Of a DNA stretch of 64,000 nt, positions 56,021-64,000 are shown one piece after another (position 1 is the stretch's first letter; each line of letters opens with the position of its first letter). Made by a program: the position numbers and the translations under genes. Source of the stretch: an uncultured Paracoccaceae bacterium (GTDB lineage: Bacteria; Pseudomonadota; Alphaproteobacteria; Rhodobacterales; Rhodobacteraceae); assembly GCA_943787985.1 (NCBI GenBank), contig CALSOO010000004.1, positions 372,001 through 436,000 of the forward strand, written 5' to 3'. Below the pieces are notes generated by a model that made no database searches, was not told where the DNA came from, and saw nothing but the letters and a program-made list of their open reading frames with translations.

Positions 56021-57409
56021 GTGAAATATATTTCGACCCGGGGCACGGCCCCTGTGCTGAGCTTTGAAGATGCAATGTTGTCCGGTCTTGCCAGAGATGG
56101 CGGATTGTATGTGCCCGAAACGATCCCGGCACTGAGTGTTGATCAGATCGCTGCAATGGAAGGGCAAAGCTATGAGGACATCGCCTTCACGGTGATGCGC
56201 CCTTTCGTCGGGGAGACCTTTAGCGATCAAGAGTTCAAGGATATTATTGCCCGTGCATATTCGGGGTTTGGCCATGATGCGCGCGCGCCTTTGGTGCAGC
56301 TGGATCAAGGGCATTTCTTGTTGGAATTGTTTCATGGCCCGACGCTTGCGTTCAAAGACTTTGCGATGCAGCTCATCGGGCAGTTGTTCCAAACGGCGCT
56401 GAGCCGCCGGGGCGAACGCGTCACCATTGTCGGTGCGACGTCCGGGGATACGGGGTCTGCCGCGATCGAGGCGTTTCGCGGCCTCGACAACGTTGATGTT
56501 TTTATCATGTATCCGCATGGCCGCATTTCCGAGGTGCAGCGCCGTCAGATGACGACCCCTCAGGAAAGCAACGTACATGCTTTGGCGATGGACGGTGATT
56601 TCGATGACTGCCAAGCGCGGCTTAAGGATATGTTCAACGATTTCGAATTCCGCGACGGGGTCCGCCTTGCCGGTGTGAACTCTATCAACTGGGCGCGGGT
56701 TCTTGCGCAGGTTGTGTATTATTTCTCATCCGCAGTAAGCCTCGGTGCGCCGCATCGCAACGTCAGCTTTACGGTTCCGACGGGAAACTTTGGCGACATT
56801 TTTGCGGGCTACATAGCCAAGCAAATGGGGCTGCCGATTGAAAAGCTGGTGGTCGCGACGAACCAAAACGACATTTTGCACAGATGTTTGTCGGGGCAGG
56901 GGTATCACAAGGGGGACACGGTGCCTTCCATCAGTCCTTCGATGGATATTCAGGTCAGCTCCAATTTTGAGCGTGCGTTGTTTGATGCCTACGGGCGTGA
57001 TGGCCATGCTGTGGCGCAATTGATGGACGAATTGAAAGCGGGCGGGTTTGAGGTCAGCCAAGGTGCGATGCAGGTTTTGCAAGAGCACTATAGTTCTGGC
57101 CGCGCGTCCGAAGAAGACACCAGCGCGACGATCAAAAAGGCTTTGGCGCAAACCGGTGAGCTGTTGTGCCCACACTCCGCCATCGGGGTCAAAGTGGCGC
57201 AAGAGCACCGCGTCGCTGGCACGCCGATGATTACGCTGGCAACGGCGCATCCTGCCAAATTCCCAACGGCGGTGGATGCGGCAAGTGGGGTGCACCCGCC
57301 ACTTCCCCCACGCATGGATGACCTCTATGACAGGTCGGAACGTGTCACGCGTGTGCCGAATGATTTGGCCGCCTTGATGGATCATATTCGGGAGAACATC
57401 CGCTCGTGA
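56021..57409 (+). CDS. thrC: Threonine synthase
   Basis: Threonine synthase is the PLP enzyme that converts O-phosphohomoserine to threonine. The 462-residue product has the PLP-binding lysine in HGPTLAFKDFAMQLIG. It also has the phosphate-binding loop GATSGDTGSAAIEAF and the SINWARVLAQVVYYF block, and PTGNFGDIFAGYIAKQMGLP is typical of the long class. The start has 4 bases to SURF1, and the stop overlaps the start of the M16 peptidase gene (GTGA). Confidence 0.95.
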   Translation: MKYISTRGTAPVLSFEDAMLSGLARDGGLYVPETIPALSVDQIAAMEGQSYEDIAFTVMRPFVGETFSDQEFKDIIARAYSGFGHDARAPLVQLDQGHFLLELFHGPTLAFKDFAMQLIGQLFQTALSRRGERVTIVGATSGDTGSAAIEAFRGLDNVDVFIMYPHGRISEVQRRQMTTPQESNVHALAMDGDFDDCQARLKDMFNDFEFRDGVRLAGVNSINWARVLAQVVYYFSSAVSLGAPHRNVSFTVPTGNFGDIFAGYIAKQMGLPIEKLVVATNQNDILHRCLSGQGYHKGDTVPSISPSMDIQVSSNFERALFDAYGRDGHAVAQLMDELKAGGFEVSQGAMQVLQEHYSSGRASEEDTSATIKKALAQTGELLCPHSAIGVKVAQEHRVAGTPMITLATAHPAKFPTAVDAASGVHPPLPPRMDDLYDRSERVTRVPNDLAALMDHIRENIRS

Positions 57410-58668
57410 GCTTACAAACGCACCGCCTGTCCAACGGGTTTCGCATCGTCACCGAACACATGCCAGGTTTGGCATCCGCCAGCGTCGGGATCTGGGTTGG
57501 GGCTGGGGCCCGCCACGAACTGCCCAAGCAAAACGGGATCGCCCATTTCCTTGAGCACATGGCGTTCAAAGGCACCAAACGACGGTCGGCCTTGCAAATT
57601 GCCGAAGCGATTGAAGACGTTGGCGGTTACATCAACGCCTATACCAGCCGCGAAGTGACGGCCTATTACGCGCGGGTTTTGGAAAATGACGTGCCGCTGG
57701 CGCTGGATGTCCTGGCGGATATTTTGCTCAATCCCGTGTTTGAGGACAGCGAGATCGAGGTCGAACGCGGTGTGATCTTGCAAGAGATCGGGCAGGCTTT
57801 GGACACGCCTGATGATGTGATTTTTGACTGGTTGCAAGAGCAAGCCTATCCTGAGCAACCCATGGGCCATACGATCCTTGGACCGACTGAGCGGGTGTCT
57901 TCCTTTGACCGTCAGGATTTATCGTCCTTTATTTCGCAACACTATGGGCCGGAACAGATGATCCTGTCCGCTGCGGGGGCGGTTGATCATGACGCGCTTG
58001 TAAAGCTGGCGGAAACCCTTTTTGGACATTTGACGCCAACACCGGCTTTTGATTTGGCTCCGGCCAAATTTATTGGTGGTGAGATGCGCCAGTCGAAAGG
58101 TTTGGAGCAGGCGCATTTCGCACTTGGCTTTGAAAGCCCGGGGTATCGGGCCGATGACATTTATGTTGCGCAAATTTATGCGAGCGCCCTTGGTGGTGGA
58201 ATGTCGAGCAGGTTGTTCCAGGAAGTACGTGAAAAACGTGGCCTGTGTTACACGATTTTTGCGCAGGCCGGAGCGCATGCCGATACAGGTATGATGACGG
58301 TTTATGCCGGCACTTCGGGTGAGCAGCTTGGTGAACTTGCGGACATTACGATAGACGAGATGAAACGGGCTGCGGATGATATGAGCCCTGCCGAAGTCGC
58401 CCGGGCCCGTGCGCAAATGAAAGCTGGGTTGCTGATGGGCCTTGAGAGCTCGTCAAACCGTGCCGAACGCTTGGCGCGATTGGTTCAGGTTTGGGACCGC
58501 GTGCCGCCGCTGGAAGAAACGGTTTCTATGATCGACGCGGTAACAACCGGCGACGTCAAAGCCTTTGCCGAGACGATGGCAACCACATCCACGGCGGCGC
58601 TGGCGTTGTATGGACCGATTGACGAAGCGCCAATGCTCGAAAAGATGCAGGAGAGGCGTGTCGCCTGA
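57406..58668 (+). CDS. M16 family zinc peptidase (processing-peptidase-like)
   Basis: This 420-residue pitrilysin-family peptidase has the inverted zinc motif HFLEH (His47, Glu50, His51) in NGIAHFLEHMAFKGT and the distal glutamate in the EIEVERGVILQEI helix. The second domain keeps LGGGMSSRLFQEVREKRGLC. It resembles the mitochondrial processing peptidase beta subunit and rickettsial homologues; in bacteria its substrates are not clearly known. GTG 57406 overlaps thrC, an order widely conserved in alphaproteobacteria. Confidence 0.92.
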   Translation: MSLQTHRLSNGFRIVTEHMPGLASASVGIWVGAGARHELPKQNGIAHFLEHMAFKGTKRRSALQIAEAIEDVGGYINAYTSREVTAYYARVLENDVPLALDVLADILLNPVFEDSEIEVERGVILQEIGQALDTPDDVIFDWLQEQAYPEQPMGHTILGPTERVSSFDRQDLSSFISQHYGPEQMILSAAGAVDHDALVKLAETLFGHLTPTPAFDLAPAKFIGGEMRQSKGLEQAHFALGFESPGYRADDIYVAQIYASALGGGMSSRLFQEVREKRGLCYTIFAQAGAHADTGMMTVYAGTSGEQLGELADITIDEMKRAADDMSPAEVARARAQMKAGLLMGLESSSNRAERLARLVQVWDRVPPLEETVSMIDAVTTGDVKAFAETMATTSTAALALYGPIDEAPMLEKMQERRVA

Positions 58669-59252
58669 TGCTTCTGGCCAAGCGTAAACTTCGCATTGAA
58701 ACAGAGCGGCTGACGCTGCGCCCGCCAGTGCACTCGGACTTTCGTGCGTGGTCTGCGCTGCGTCAAAGCAGCTATGATTTTCTGGTGCCATGGGAGCCCG
58801 CGTGGGCCAAGGACCATCTGTCGCGCAAGGCGTTTACCAACCGGGTGTATTGGGCGCAGCGTTCTGTATCCGGTGGCACGGCGATGCCGCTTTTCTTGAT
58901 CCGACGCGACGACGATGCCCTGTTGGGGGCCATTACGTTGGACAATATTCGCCGTGGGCCCTCGCAATCGGGTACTTTGGGGTATTGGACCGGTGCGGCG
59001 TACACCCGTCAGGGGTATATGCGCGAGGCCATTCAGGCCGTGGTGCATCACGCATTTGCGCGCCTTGATTTGAGCCGGATAGAGGCCGCATGTTTGCCGG
59101 AAAACACAGCGTCACGTGGAGTTCTTGAGAAAACTTCCTTTAAATATGAGGGGGTTGCGCAGTCCTATCTGCAGATTGGAGGGCGGTGGCGCACGCATGT
59201 ACTATATGCAGCTTTGCGCAGTGACCGGCGCGGAAAAACGGACGCAGGATAA
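58668..59252 (+). CDS. GNAT N-acetyltransferase (RimJ/RimL type)
   Basis: The 194-residue product has the RimJ-like N-terminus LRIETERLTLRPP. The acetyl-CoA fold includes LGYWTGAAYTRQGYMREAIQ (motif A, Gln/Arg-x-x-Gly region) and LSRIEAACLPENTASRGVLEKTS divided over beta4-alpha4. These enzymes acetylate N-termini of ribosomal proteins or small substrates; the target here is unknown. The ATG shares one base with the preceding stop, so it is coupled to the peptidase gene. Confidence 0.88.
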   Translation: MLLAKRKLRIETERLTLRPPVHSDFRAWSALRQSSYDFLVPWEPAWAKDHLSRKAFTNRVYWAQRSVSGGTAMPLFLIRRDDDALLGAITLDNIRRGPSQSGTLGYWTGAAYTRQGYMREAIQAVVHHAFARLDLSRIEAACLPENTASRGVLEKTSFKYEGVAQSYLQIGGRWRTHVLYAALRSDRRGKTDAG

Positions 59253-59258
59253 CGCAAG

Positions 59259-60671
59259 ATGCTGAATTCATTGACGCAATCCTTGAAGGACACTCTGGCG
59301 GCTACGCTGCCTGATGTCAGCTGTGAAGACGCGCAATCGCGGTATTTGGAAGAGCCACGTGGCCGTTATGCAGGGCAATCAGGTTTTGTCGCGTATCCGA
59401 AAAATACGAGCGAAGTCAGTGCTTTAGTGCGATTTTGCAGCGAACATCGCGTCGGAATTATCCCCTATGGCGGCGGTACAGGTTTGGTCGGCGGCCAAGT
59501 CGCGCCTGAGGGTCCTGCGCCTTTGATCCTGTCGTTGGAAAAGATGAGCGCAGTGCGTGCCGTCTATCCTGAAGAGAACGTTCTGATCGCCGAAGCGGGC
59601 GTCATTCTGGCAGATGTCCAAAGTGCTGCGGAGGGGGCCAACCGCCTTTTCCCGCTGTCATTGGCGGCTGAAGGGACGGCGCGTATTGGCGGTAACCTTG
59701 CGACGAATGCAGGTGGAACTGGCGTTCTAAGATACGGAAATACAAGGGATTTATGCCTTGGCCTTGAGGCGGTGATGCCGAACGGCGACGTTTTGAACGG
59801 CCTCTCGCGCTTGCGCAAAAACAATACAGGCTATGATCTGCGCCACCTCTTGATCGGGTCTGAAGGGACGCTGGGTGTCATCACGGCTGCGGCTTTGAAA
59901 TTGTCACCGCAACCTGCGCGGGTGGGGACGGCGATGATGGTGGTGCGCGATCCCGCGGCGGCATTGTCGTTGCTGGCTTTGGCGCGGGATCACGTGGGGG
60001 AGAGCGTCTCTGCTTTTGAGTTGATCCACCGTCAGGGCATTGATTTCATTGAAGAAACGCTGCCCGATATTCGCAATCCTTTCGAGACGACGCCAGAATG
60101 GTGCGTTTTGATCGAATTGGGTCTGCCGCACGCGATGGACCCTGTTTTGGCGCTCGAAACTCTGTTTGAAACGGCTGTAGATGCAGGACTGGCAAGCGAC
60201 GGGCTGATCGCGCAATCACAGGCTCAGGCGGATGCGTTCTGGTCGGTGCGGGAACACATCCCCGAGGCCAATCGCCGTATCGGATCGGTGTCGTCCCATG
60301 ACATTTCTGTTCCGCTCGGGGCGCTGGCCCAGTTCATCGTTTCAGCAGGGCAACGTATTGAAAAAATTGGTGATTTCCGCATCAATTGTTTCGGACATGT
60401 CGGCGACGGCAACCTGCATTACAACGTCTTTCCCATGGCTGGACGCACGCGTGCCGATCACATGAACGAGCGCGACGAGATCAAACGTGTCGTCCATGAT
60501 TTGACCCATGAATTGGGCGGTTCTGTCAGCGCAGAACACGGGGTTGGACGGCTCAAAGTCGATGATTTGGAACGCTATGTGGACCCGACCAAAATGGCGG
60601 CGATGCGTGCGATCAAATCCGTGCTGGATCCGAATGGCATCATGAACCCCGGTGCGGTTCTGCGGGCCTGA
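59259..60671 (+). CDS. FAD-linked 2-hydroxyacid oxidase/dehydrogenase (GlcD/D-lactate dehydrogenase type)
   Basis: This 470-residue flavoprotein of the vanillyl-alcohol oxidase fold has a FAD-binding PCMH domain with PYGGGTGLVGGQVAPEGP and GGNLATNAGGTGVLRYGN. The C-terminal substrate domain has NCFGHVGDGNLHYNVFP, EHGVGRLK and a typical end IMNPGAVL. The family oxidises D-lactate, glycolate or D-2-hydroxyglutarate. No partner GlcE/GlcF is next to it, which favours a single-subunit D-lactate or D-2-hydroxyglutarate dehydrogenase. The substrate is not resolved. It is the last gene of the rightward run. Confidence 0.9.
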   Translation: MLNSLTQSLKDTLAATLPDVSCEDAQSRYLEEPRGRYAGQSGFVAYPKNTSEVSALVRFCSEHRVGIIPYGGGTGLVGGQVAPEGPAPLILSLEKMSAVRAVYPEENVLIAEAGVILADVQSAAEGANRLFPLSLAAEGTARIGGNLATNAGGTGVLRYGNTRDLCLGLEAVMPNGDVLNGLSRLRKNNTGYDLRHLLIGSEGTLGVITAAALKLSPQPARVGTAMMVVRDPAAALSLLALARDHVGESVSAFELIHRQGIDFIEETLPDIRNPFETTPEWCVLIELGLPHAMDPVLALETLFETAVDAGLASDGLIAQSQAQADAFWSVREHIPEANRRIGSVSSHDISVPLGALAQFIVSAGQRIEKIGDFRINCFGHVGDGNLHYNVFPMAGRTRADHMNERDEIKRVVHDLTHELGGSVSAEHGVGRLKVDDLERYVDPTKMAAMRAIKSVLDPNGIMNPGAVLRA

Positions 60672-60726
60672 GTGCGATGCGTTAACCATGAATTTCACGG
60701 GCCAAACCCGTGTGTTTCCAGAGGCT

Positions 60727-60811
60727 CTTGTACAAAACATGGTGCAAAAGTCACAAGATCACCGCATCGAAACAGGCCGTTTTGCGCCTCGCATTGGCAT
60801 CTTGTACAAAA
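60727..60811. repeat. Two copies of CTTGTACAAAA in a convergent gap
   Basis: The 11-bp element occurs at 60727-60737 and 60801-60811, 74 bases apart. Its core TTGTACAA is a perfect 8-bp palindrome. It lies between the FAD oxidase (+) and apt (-) genes. No promoter is obvious beside it. Confidence 0.45.
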
Positions 60812-60913
60812 GTGGCAGGGAATGTCACATGATTAAGGTGTGTTACCCGAAACCTAACAAAAAGCGTTAAAATGCGGCCGATTGGGTCTGCACAAACAGC
60901 CGCTCGGGACGGA

Positions 60914-61444
60914 TCACGCCCCTTGAAACGCGCAGAGCACACTGACGTCCATGCCCATGGCCTCGAGCTTTTTGCGCCCCCCCAATTCCGGCAGGTCGAT
61001 GATAAAAGCACAGGATACGATCTCGCCGCCCAATTTTTCGAGCAGCTTGATCCCTGCCTCGACCGTGCCGCCTGTTGCGAGCAGGTCATCCACGACGAGG
61101 ATTTTCTCGCCGGCTTCAATGGCGTCATCGTGCAATTCCATCACCGCTTCGCCGTATTCCAGCGTGTAGGGTTGAGAGATGACTTTGCCCGGCAATTTCC
61201 CCTGTTTGCGGATCGGCACGAAGCCGACGGACAATTGGTGCGCAATGGCCCCCCCAAGGATAAAGCCGCGCGCCTCAAGGCCCACGACCTTGTCGATTTG
61301 CATCCCCACGTAGGGGTGCAGCAACTGGTCAATCGCCAGCCGGAACCCGCGCGGATCAGCAAAGAGTGTTGTCACATCGCGAAACATGATCCCTTCGTGG
61401 GGGAAATCGGGGATGGTGCGAATGTAGTCTTGAACGGTTTTCAT
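60914..61444 (-). CDS. apt: Adenine phosphoribosyltransferase
   Basis: Apt salvages adenine to AMP with PRPP. From ATG 61444 the product is 176 residues. The start [19 protein letters not shown] is typical, the substrate region has [17 protein letters not shown], and the PRPP-binding motif is [13 protein letters not shown]. The frame is open much further upstream, but those residues are antisense to the LysE gene and not Apt-like. The start overlaps the LysE-family stop by 4 bases. Confidence 0.95.
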   Translation of the reverse strand: MKTVQDYIRTIPDFPHEGIMFRDVTTLFADPRGFRLAIDQLLHPYVGMQIDKVVGLEARGFILGGAIAHQLSVGFVPIRKQGKLPGKVISQPYTLEYGEAVMELHDDAIEAGEKILVVDDLLATGGTVEAGIKLLEKLGGEIVSCAFIIDLPELGGRKKLEAMGMDVSVLCAFQGA

Positions 61445-62076
61445 GTGGCTCTCCGGAGCGTGGCTGTAAGGAGTCCCATCGCCACAAGTGTGCCGCCGCC
61501 GATGCGCGTCAGCCCTGTGAGGACGTGGGGTTGTGTGATGCGGCTGCGCAGCGCGTTGGCCGCCAGTGCAAAGATCAGTGCGTTGAGTGTCGCCAGCCCG
61601 ACAAATGTTGCGATCAGGATGCCGGCTTGGGGTGCGAAGGCTGCGTTTGTGTCGATGAATTGCGGCACGAAGGCCACAAAGAAAGTGTTCGATTTCGGGT
61701 TCAGCGCGGTCACCAGTGTGAGGTCCCTGAACACTTTTGCCGCGCTTTGTCCTGCGGGTTTGTCTGTCAGGCTTGGCGCGCTTTGCGCCCCGCGTGTGCT
61801 GAGCAGCATTTTCACTCCGAGGTAAACGAGGTAGGCGGCGCCGGCCCATTTGAGCAGGCTGAACGCCAGCCCCGATGCGAGGAACAGTGCCCCCAAGCCG
61901 ATCACGGACAGTGTCATCGCGATCAGATCGCCCGCTGCCACGCCAAGTGCGCTCGCCACCGCCACCCGCCGCCCTTGGGTCAATGCATAGCTGAGCACCA
62001 GCATCAGGGTTGGCCCCGGCAGCACCAGCAAAGTGGCAGAGGCGAGCGCAAAGGTCACCCAGAGGTCCAGTGTCAT
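61441..62076 (-). CDS. LysE/RhtB family amino-acid exporter
   Basis: The 211-residue inner-membrane protein has six hydrophobic segments. The family-typical N-terminal region reads [20 protein letters not shown] with [15 protein letters not shown], and the central block is [11 protein letters not shown]. The second half has [20 protein letters not shown], the conserved Asn-Pro-Lys loop. The family exports amino acids or homoserine lactones; the substrate is unknown. It lies upstream of apt with a 4-base overlap and is followed closely on the 5' side by the DUF2269 gene. Confidence 0.88.
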   Translation of the reverse strand: MTLDLWVTFALASATLLVLPGPTLMLVLSYALTQGRRVAVASALGVAAGDLIAMTLSVIGLGALFLASGLAFSLLKWAGAAYLVYLGVKMLLSTRGAQSAPSLTDKPAGQSAAKVFRDLTLVTALNPKSNTFFVAFVPQFIDTNAAFAPQAGILIATFVGLATLNALIFALAANALRSRITQPHVLTGLTRIGGGTLVAMGLLTATLRRAT

Positions 62077-62080
62077 GTTT

Positions 62081-62545
62081 TCATCCCCAAAGCGTTGGTT
62101 TGTGCACCATCAGCCAGAACACCATAACGAGGGCGGCAAAGGCGGGCCACCCCAGCATCATCCAGATTTTGAATGCTTTTTCTGCCTCTGGTGGCATCGA
62201 CGGCGCGTCTTTTGTCAGGTTGCGGATTTTGAGTTGCAAGTGCACCACAGGCGCCCAGCAGCAAAACGCAACGATATACAATCCGTAGCTGAGCAACAGC
62301 CAGCTTTCGGTCAGCGCGTATCCTTGCAGCCAGATCAGCCACAACCCTGTTGCGGGTTGCACGATTCCTGCCGGCGTTGTGAAGAGCCAGTCCGCCAGCA
62401 CCACCCCTTTTGCCGTTGAGTGGATTGCTTGAATGTTTCCGCTGTGCACTGCGAACACCATTTGAAACGCCGTACCGATCCCTGTCCCGAACAGCACCGT
62501 CGAGCTGAGGATGTGCAGCCATTTCGCGCTCAGGTAGGGGTCCAT
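62081..62545 (-). CDS. DUF2269 family membrane protein
   Basis: From ATG 62545 the product is 154 residues with four hydrophobic segments. They include WLHILSSTVLFGTGIGTAFQ, the PATGLWLIWLQGYAL stretch and LLSYGLYIVAFCCWAPVVHL. The KWLHILSS start with an early His is characteristic of DUF2269, whose role is unknown. The frame remains open far upstream because of GC-rich antisense sequence; TAATG coupling to the upstream SDR gene (one-base overlap) supports this start. The end is 4 bases from the LysE gene. Confidence 0.8.
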   Translation of the reverse strand: MDPYLSAKWLHILSSTVLFGTGIGTAFQMVFAVHSGNIQAIHSTAKGVVLADWLFTTPAGIVQPATGLWLIWLQGYALTESWLLLSYGLYIVAFCCWAPVVHLQLKIRNLTKDAPSMPPEAEKAFKIWMMLGWPAFAALVMVFWLMVHKPTLWG

Positions 62546-63825
62546 TAGCGTTCCCTCTCCAATATGCTCCACACCCCGATCAGGACGAGGATGGGCAGGT
62601 TTTTCAACAGTCCCCCGATGGGCAGCAGCCAAAGTGCGGGCGCGAGGAGTGTGAAGGTCAGTGTGTATCCCCCCACCAACCCCAATTGGATCAGCGTCAT
62701 CAGCTTTGGTCGCCAGTTGCGCAGGAGTGCGCCTGCGATGGCAATGTCCGCCCCCCCTCCGATCCGCGCCATGGCGATCAGTGTGTTGTCCCCTAGGATG
62801 CTGTTTTGCATCAGCGGCAGGAAGGTGTCGGGTGCGAGTGTCAGCCCCAGAATGCCGGAAAATATCCACATAAATGCCAGCGTAAGTCGCACAAGCGGGC
62901 GCATCAGATAGAGCCGCGCGTGCCAGATGTCTTGTGATCCTGCCGGGCGCGTTGCGATGAATTCTGCCACCCCTCGCGCGGGTGGTGCGTTGTTTAATTG
63001 GGCTGACATCGGGGCGTGCACCCCGTGTTCCAGTTGCGCGATGGCGGTGCGCGAGATTGGCCCGAGGTTCAGCGCGTCCCCGATCCGTCCCATGCTGTGC
63101 GCAATCCTCAAAGGGAGGTGCAGTTTGGGCAATGGCGCGTGTCCGAGCCAGCCGCGCAAACGGTCTGCAAGGTCTGACTGCGTGATGTCCTGAGGTCCGC
63201 CCACAAGGTGCGCCCCTTGTGGGGGCGGGTTTTCCAAGCAGTGCAACGCGATCTGCGCAAGGTCCTCGGCGTGGATGGGGTTGAACACTTGCTGTCCGTC
63301 TCCGATCACAGGCGTGCGCAGCGGCAGGGCCGCGAGGGCGCGCGCGAGTGATGTGCCCCCGTAGGAGGTGTCGGCCATGACCAGTCCGGGCCGCAAAATA
63401 CTGACCTGCGTTGATGCTGCGGCCTCTCCGGCGCGTCGCCATTTGGCAAAAGATGTGTCGGCCTCGATCCCGACGGCAGAGATCAGCACGCCGCGCGCGT
63501 CCCGATCCAGTGCCGCGTAGGCGGCAGCGGGGGCTTGGACATGCACGGCCTCAAACTGCGTTTGGGAGGCGTTGAGCACGCCCGCGCAGTTGATCAGATG
63601 TGCCCCGTGGGCCAGATGCGGTGCCCAGAATGCTGCGGCATGGGTTTCGGGGGTGCTCAGGTCGGCCTGCACCGTTTCAAATCCCATCGCGGTCAGTGCT
63701 TTGGTGCGGCGGGCGTGGGCGATCACCCGCCAGCCTGCCGCGCGCGCCGCAAACGCCATGTGCCGCCCGATGAACCCATCGGCGCCAAGGATCAGAACGC
63801 TGCGGTGCGCAGTCACGCCGCTCAA
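62545..63825 (-). CDS. SDR-family NAD(P)-binding protein fused to a DoxX-like membrane domain
   Basis: In this 426-residue protein the N-terminal Rossmann domain has VLILGADGFIGRHMAFAARA, NCAGVLNASQTQFEAVHVQA, SILRPGLVM and PVIGDGQQVFNPIHAEDLA, as in atypical extended SDRs related to complex I subunit NDUFA9. From about residue 300 there are four membrane helices (LTLAFMWIFSGILGLTL and onward) resembling the DoxX-like domain. The reaction is unknown; a quinone- or membrane-linked redox role is a guess. The start is TTG 63825 or GTG 63816, just after the upstream stop. It is coupled to DUF2269. Confidence 0.78.
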   Translation of the reverse strand: MSGVTAHRSVLILGADGFIGRHMAFAARAAGWRVIAHARRTKALTAMGFETVQADLSTPETHAAAFWAPHLAHGAHLINCAGVLNASQTQFEAVHVQAPAAAYAALDRDARGVLISAVGIEADTSFAKWRRAGEAAASTQVSILRPGLVMADTSYGGTSLARALAALPLRTPVIGDGQQVFNPIHAEDLAQIALHCLENPPPQGAHLVGGPQDITQSDLADRLRGWLGHAPLPKLHLPLRIAHSMGRIGDALNLGPISRTAIAQLEHGVHAPMSAQLNNAPPARGVAEFIATRPAGSQDIWHARLYLMRPLVRLTLAFMWIFSGILGLTLAPDTFLPLMQNSILGDNTLIAMARIGGGADIAIAGALLRNWRPKLMTLIQLGLVGGYTLTFTLLAPALWLLPIGGLLKNLPILVLIGVWSILERER

Positions 63826-64000
63826 TCAGATCACGCGCCCGGCGACGGCGTCAAGTTTCGCCATGATTTCCGGATCACGTGCGTCAGGCGCCGTGAGGAT
63901 CGCGTATTCCAGCGCCTTGTCACATCCGTGCGCACAGTCCGCGCGCGTGGCCCCCAGCAGCGCCGGCAAGCGTTTGACCAGATCGCGCCCTTTGTCGGCG
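63826..64000 (-). CDS. C-terminal end of an unidentified protein (runs off the right edge)
   Basis: The last 57 codons of a minus-strand gene end with TGA at 63826-63828, adjacent to the SDR start. The visible tail contains VKRLPALLGATRADCAHGCD, then YAILTAPDARDPEIMAKLD and GRVI. It is soluble, with two cysteines five residues apart. I do not recognise the family. It is probably the upstream member of the SDR-DUF2269-LysE-apt run. Confidence 0.55.
   Translation of the reverse strand, partial: ADKGRDLVKRLPALLGATRADCAHGCDKALEYAILTAPDARDPEIMAKLDAVAGRVI

Noticed and set aside
60688..60870. Small open frame of 60 codons between the FAD oxidase and apt genes
   Set aside because: No clear ribosome-binding site or recognisable family, and it is in a convergent gap with repeated palindromes. 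Kept only as non-coding.

Overview
The window is about 64 kb of chromosome from an alphaproteobacterium of the Rhodobacterales, most likely the Roseobacter group. The evidence is moderately high GC, the gene orders DUF484-xerC, ruvCAB-ybgC-tolQRAB-pal-cpoB-tilS-ftsH and tldD-ctaC-ctaB-ctaG-ctaE-surf1-thrC-M16 peptidase, a phosphatidylcholine synthase at the left edge, and Flp pilins of the AVTVDW type. The genus cannot be fixed from sequence alone. No rRNA, tRNA, prophage, insertion sequence or CRISPR array was seen.

Layout. 1-9.7 kb: end of pcs, xerC/DUF484, fsa, priA, an MFS and a MATE transporter, prmA, a small membrane protein and a DUF1127 protein. 10-19.8 kb: Holliday-junction genes ruvC-ruvA-ruvB, one unknown gene, then the Tol-Pal envelope system and tilS. 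19.8-25.3 kb: ftsH, a MOSC-domain gene, fhs and folD (one-carbon folate metabolism), all broken by many small indels. 25.3-30.6 kb: a DUF2306 membrane protein, two tandem membrane-anchored LytTR regulators, and the DNA-repair pair pdeM/lhr-like helicase. 30.7-43.5 kb, minus strand: a complete Tad (tight adherence) type IVb pilus locus. It runs from two flp pilin genes through cpaB, cpaC, an OmpA-like lipoprotein, cpaE, cpaF, tadB, tadC, tadD, a second TPR lipoprotein and prepilin peptidase cpaA to a MoxR-type AAA ATPase and a short-chain hydroxyacid-type dehydrogenase. 43.9-45.8 kb: a lytic transglycosylase and a LOV photoreceptor with a histidine-kinase-like output. 46-51.6 kb: topA, dprA, tldD. 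51.8-60.7 kb: cytochrome aa3 oxidase subunits II and III with haem O synthase and assembly factors, then thrC, an M16 peptidase, a GNAT acetyltransferase and a GlcD-like FAD oxidase. 60.9-64 kb: apt, a LysE exporter, DUF2269, an SDR-DoxX fusion and a partial unknown gene.

The most interesting biology is the Tad locus and its neighbourhood. The locus appears to end in a translationally coupled AAA ATPase and dehydrogenase, its pilins carry Asp-Trp where the Flp family usually has Glu-Tyr, and a true LOV-type photoreceptor lies just beyond it. The kinase-like module of that photoreceptor lacks the histidine expected at the phosphoacceptor position. A link between light sensing and attachment is an inference from position only.

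The main caveat is sequence quality. Two tracts (about 19.85-24.9 kb and 32.0-41.4 kb, plus one site at 30.24 kb) contain dozens of frameshifts inside otherwise well-conserved, in part essential genes, while the surrounding sequence is clean. I interpret these as sequencing or assembly errors rather than real gene decay. Such genes are typed as pseudogene here only because the printed reading frame is broken.
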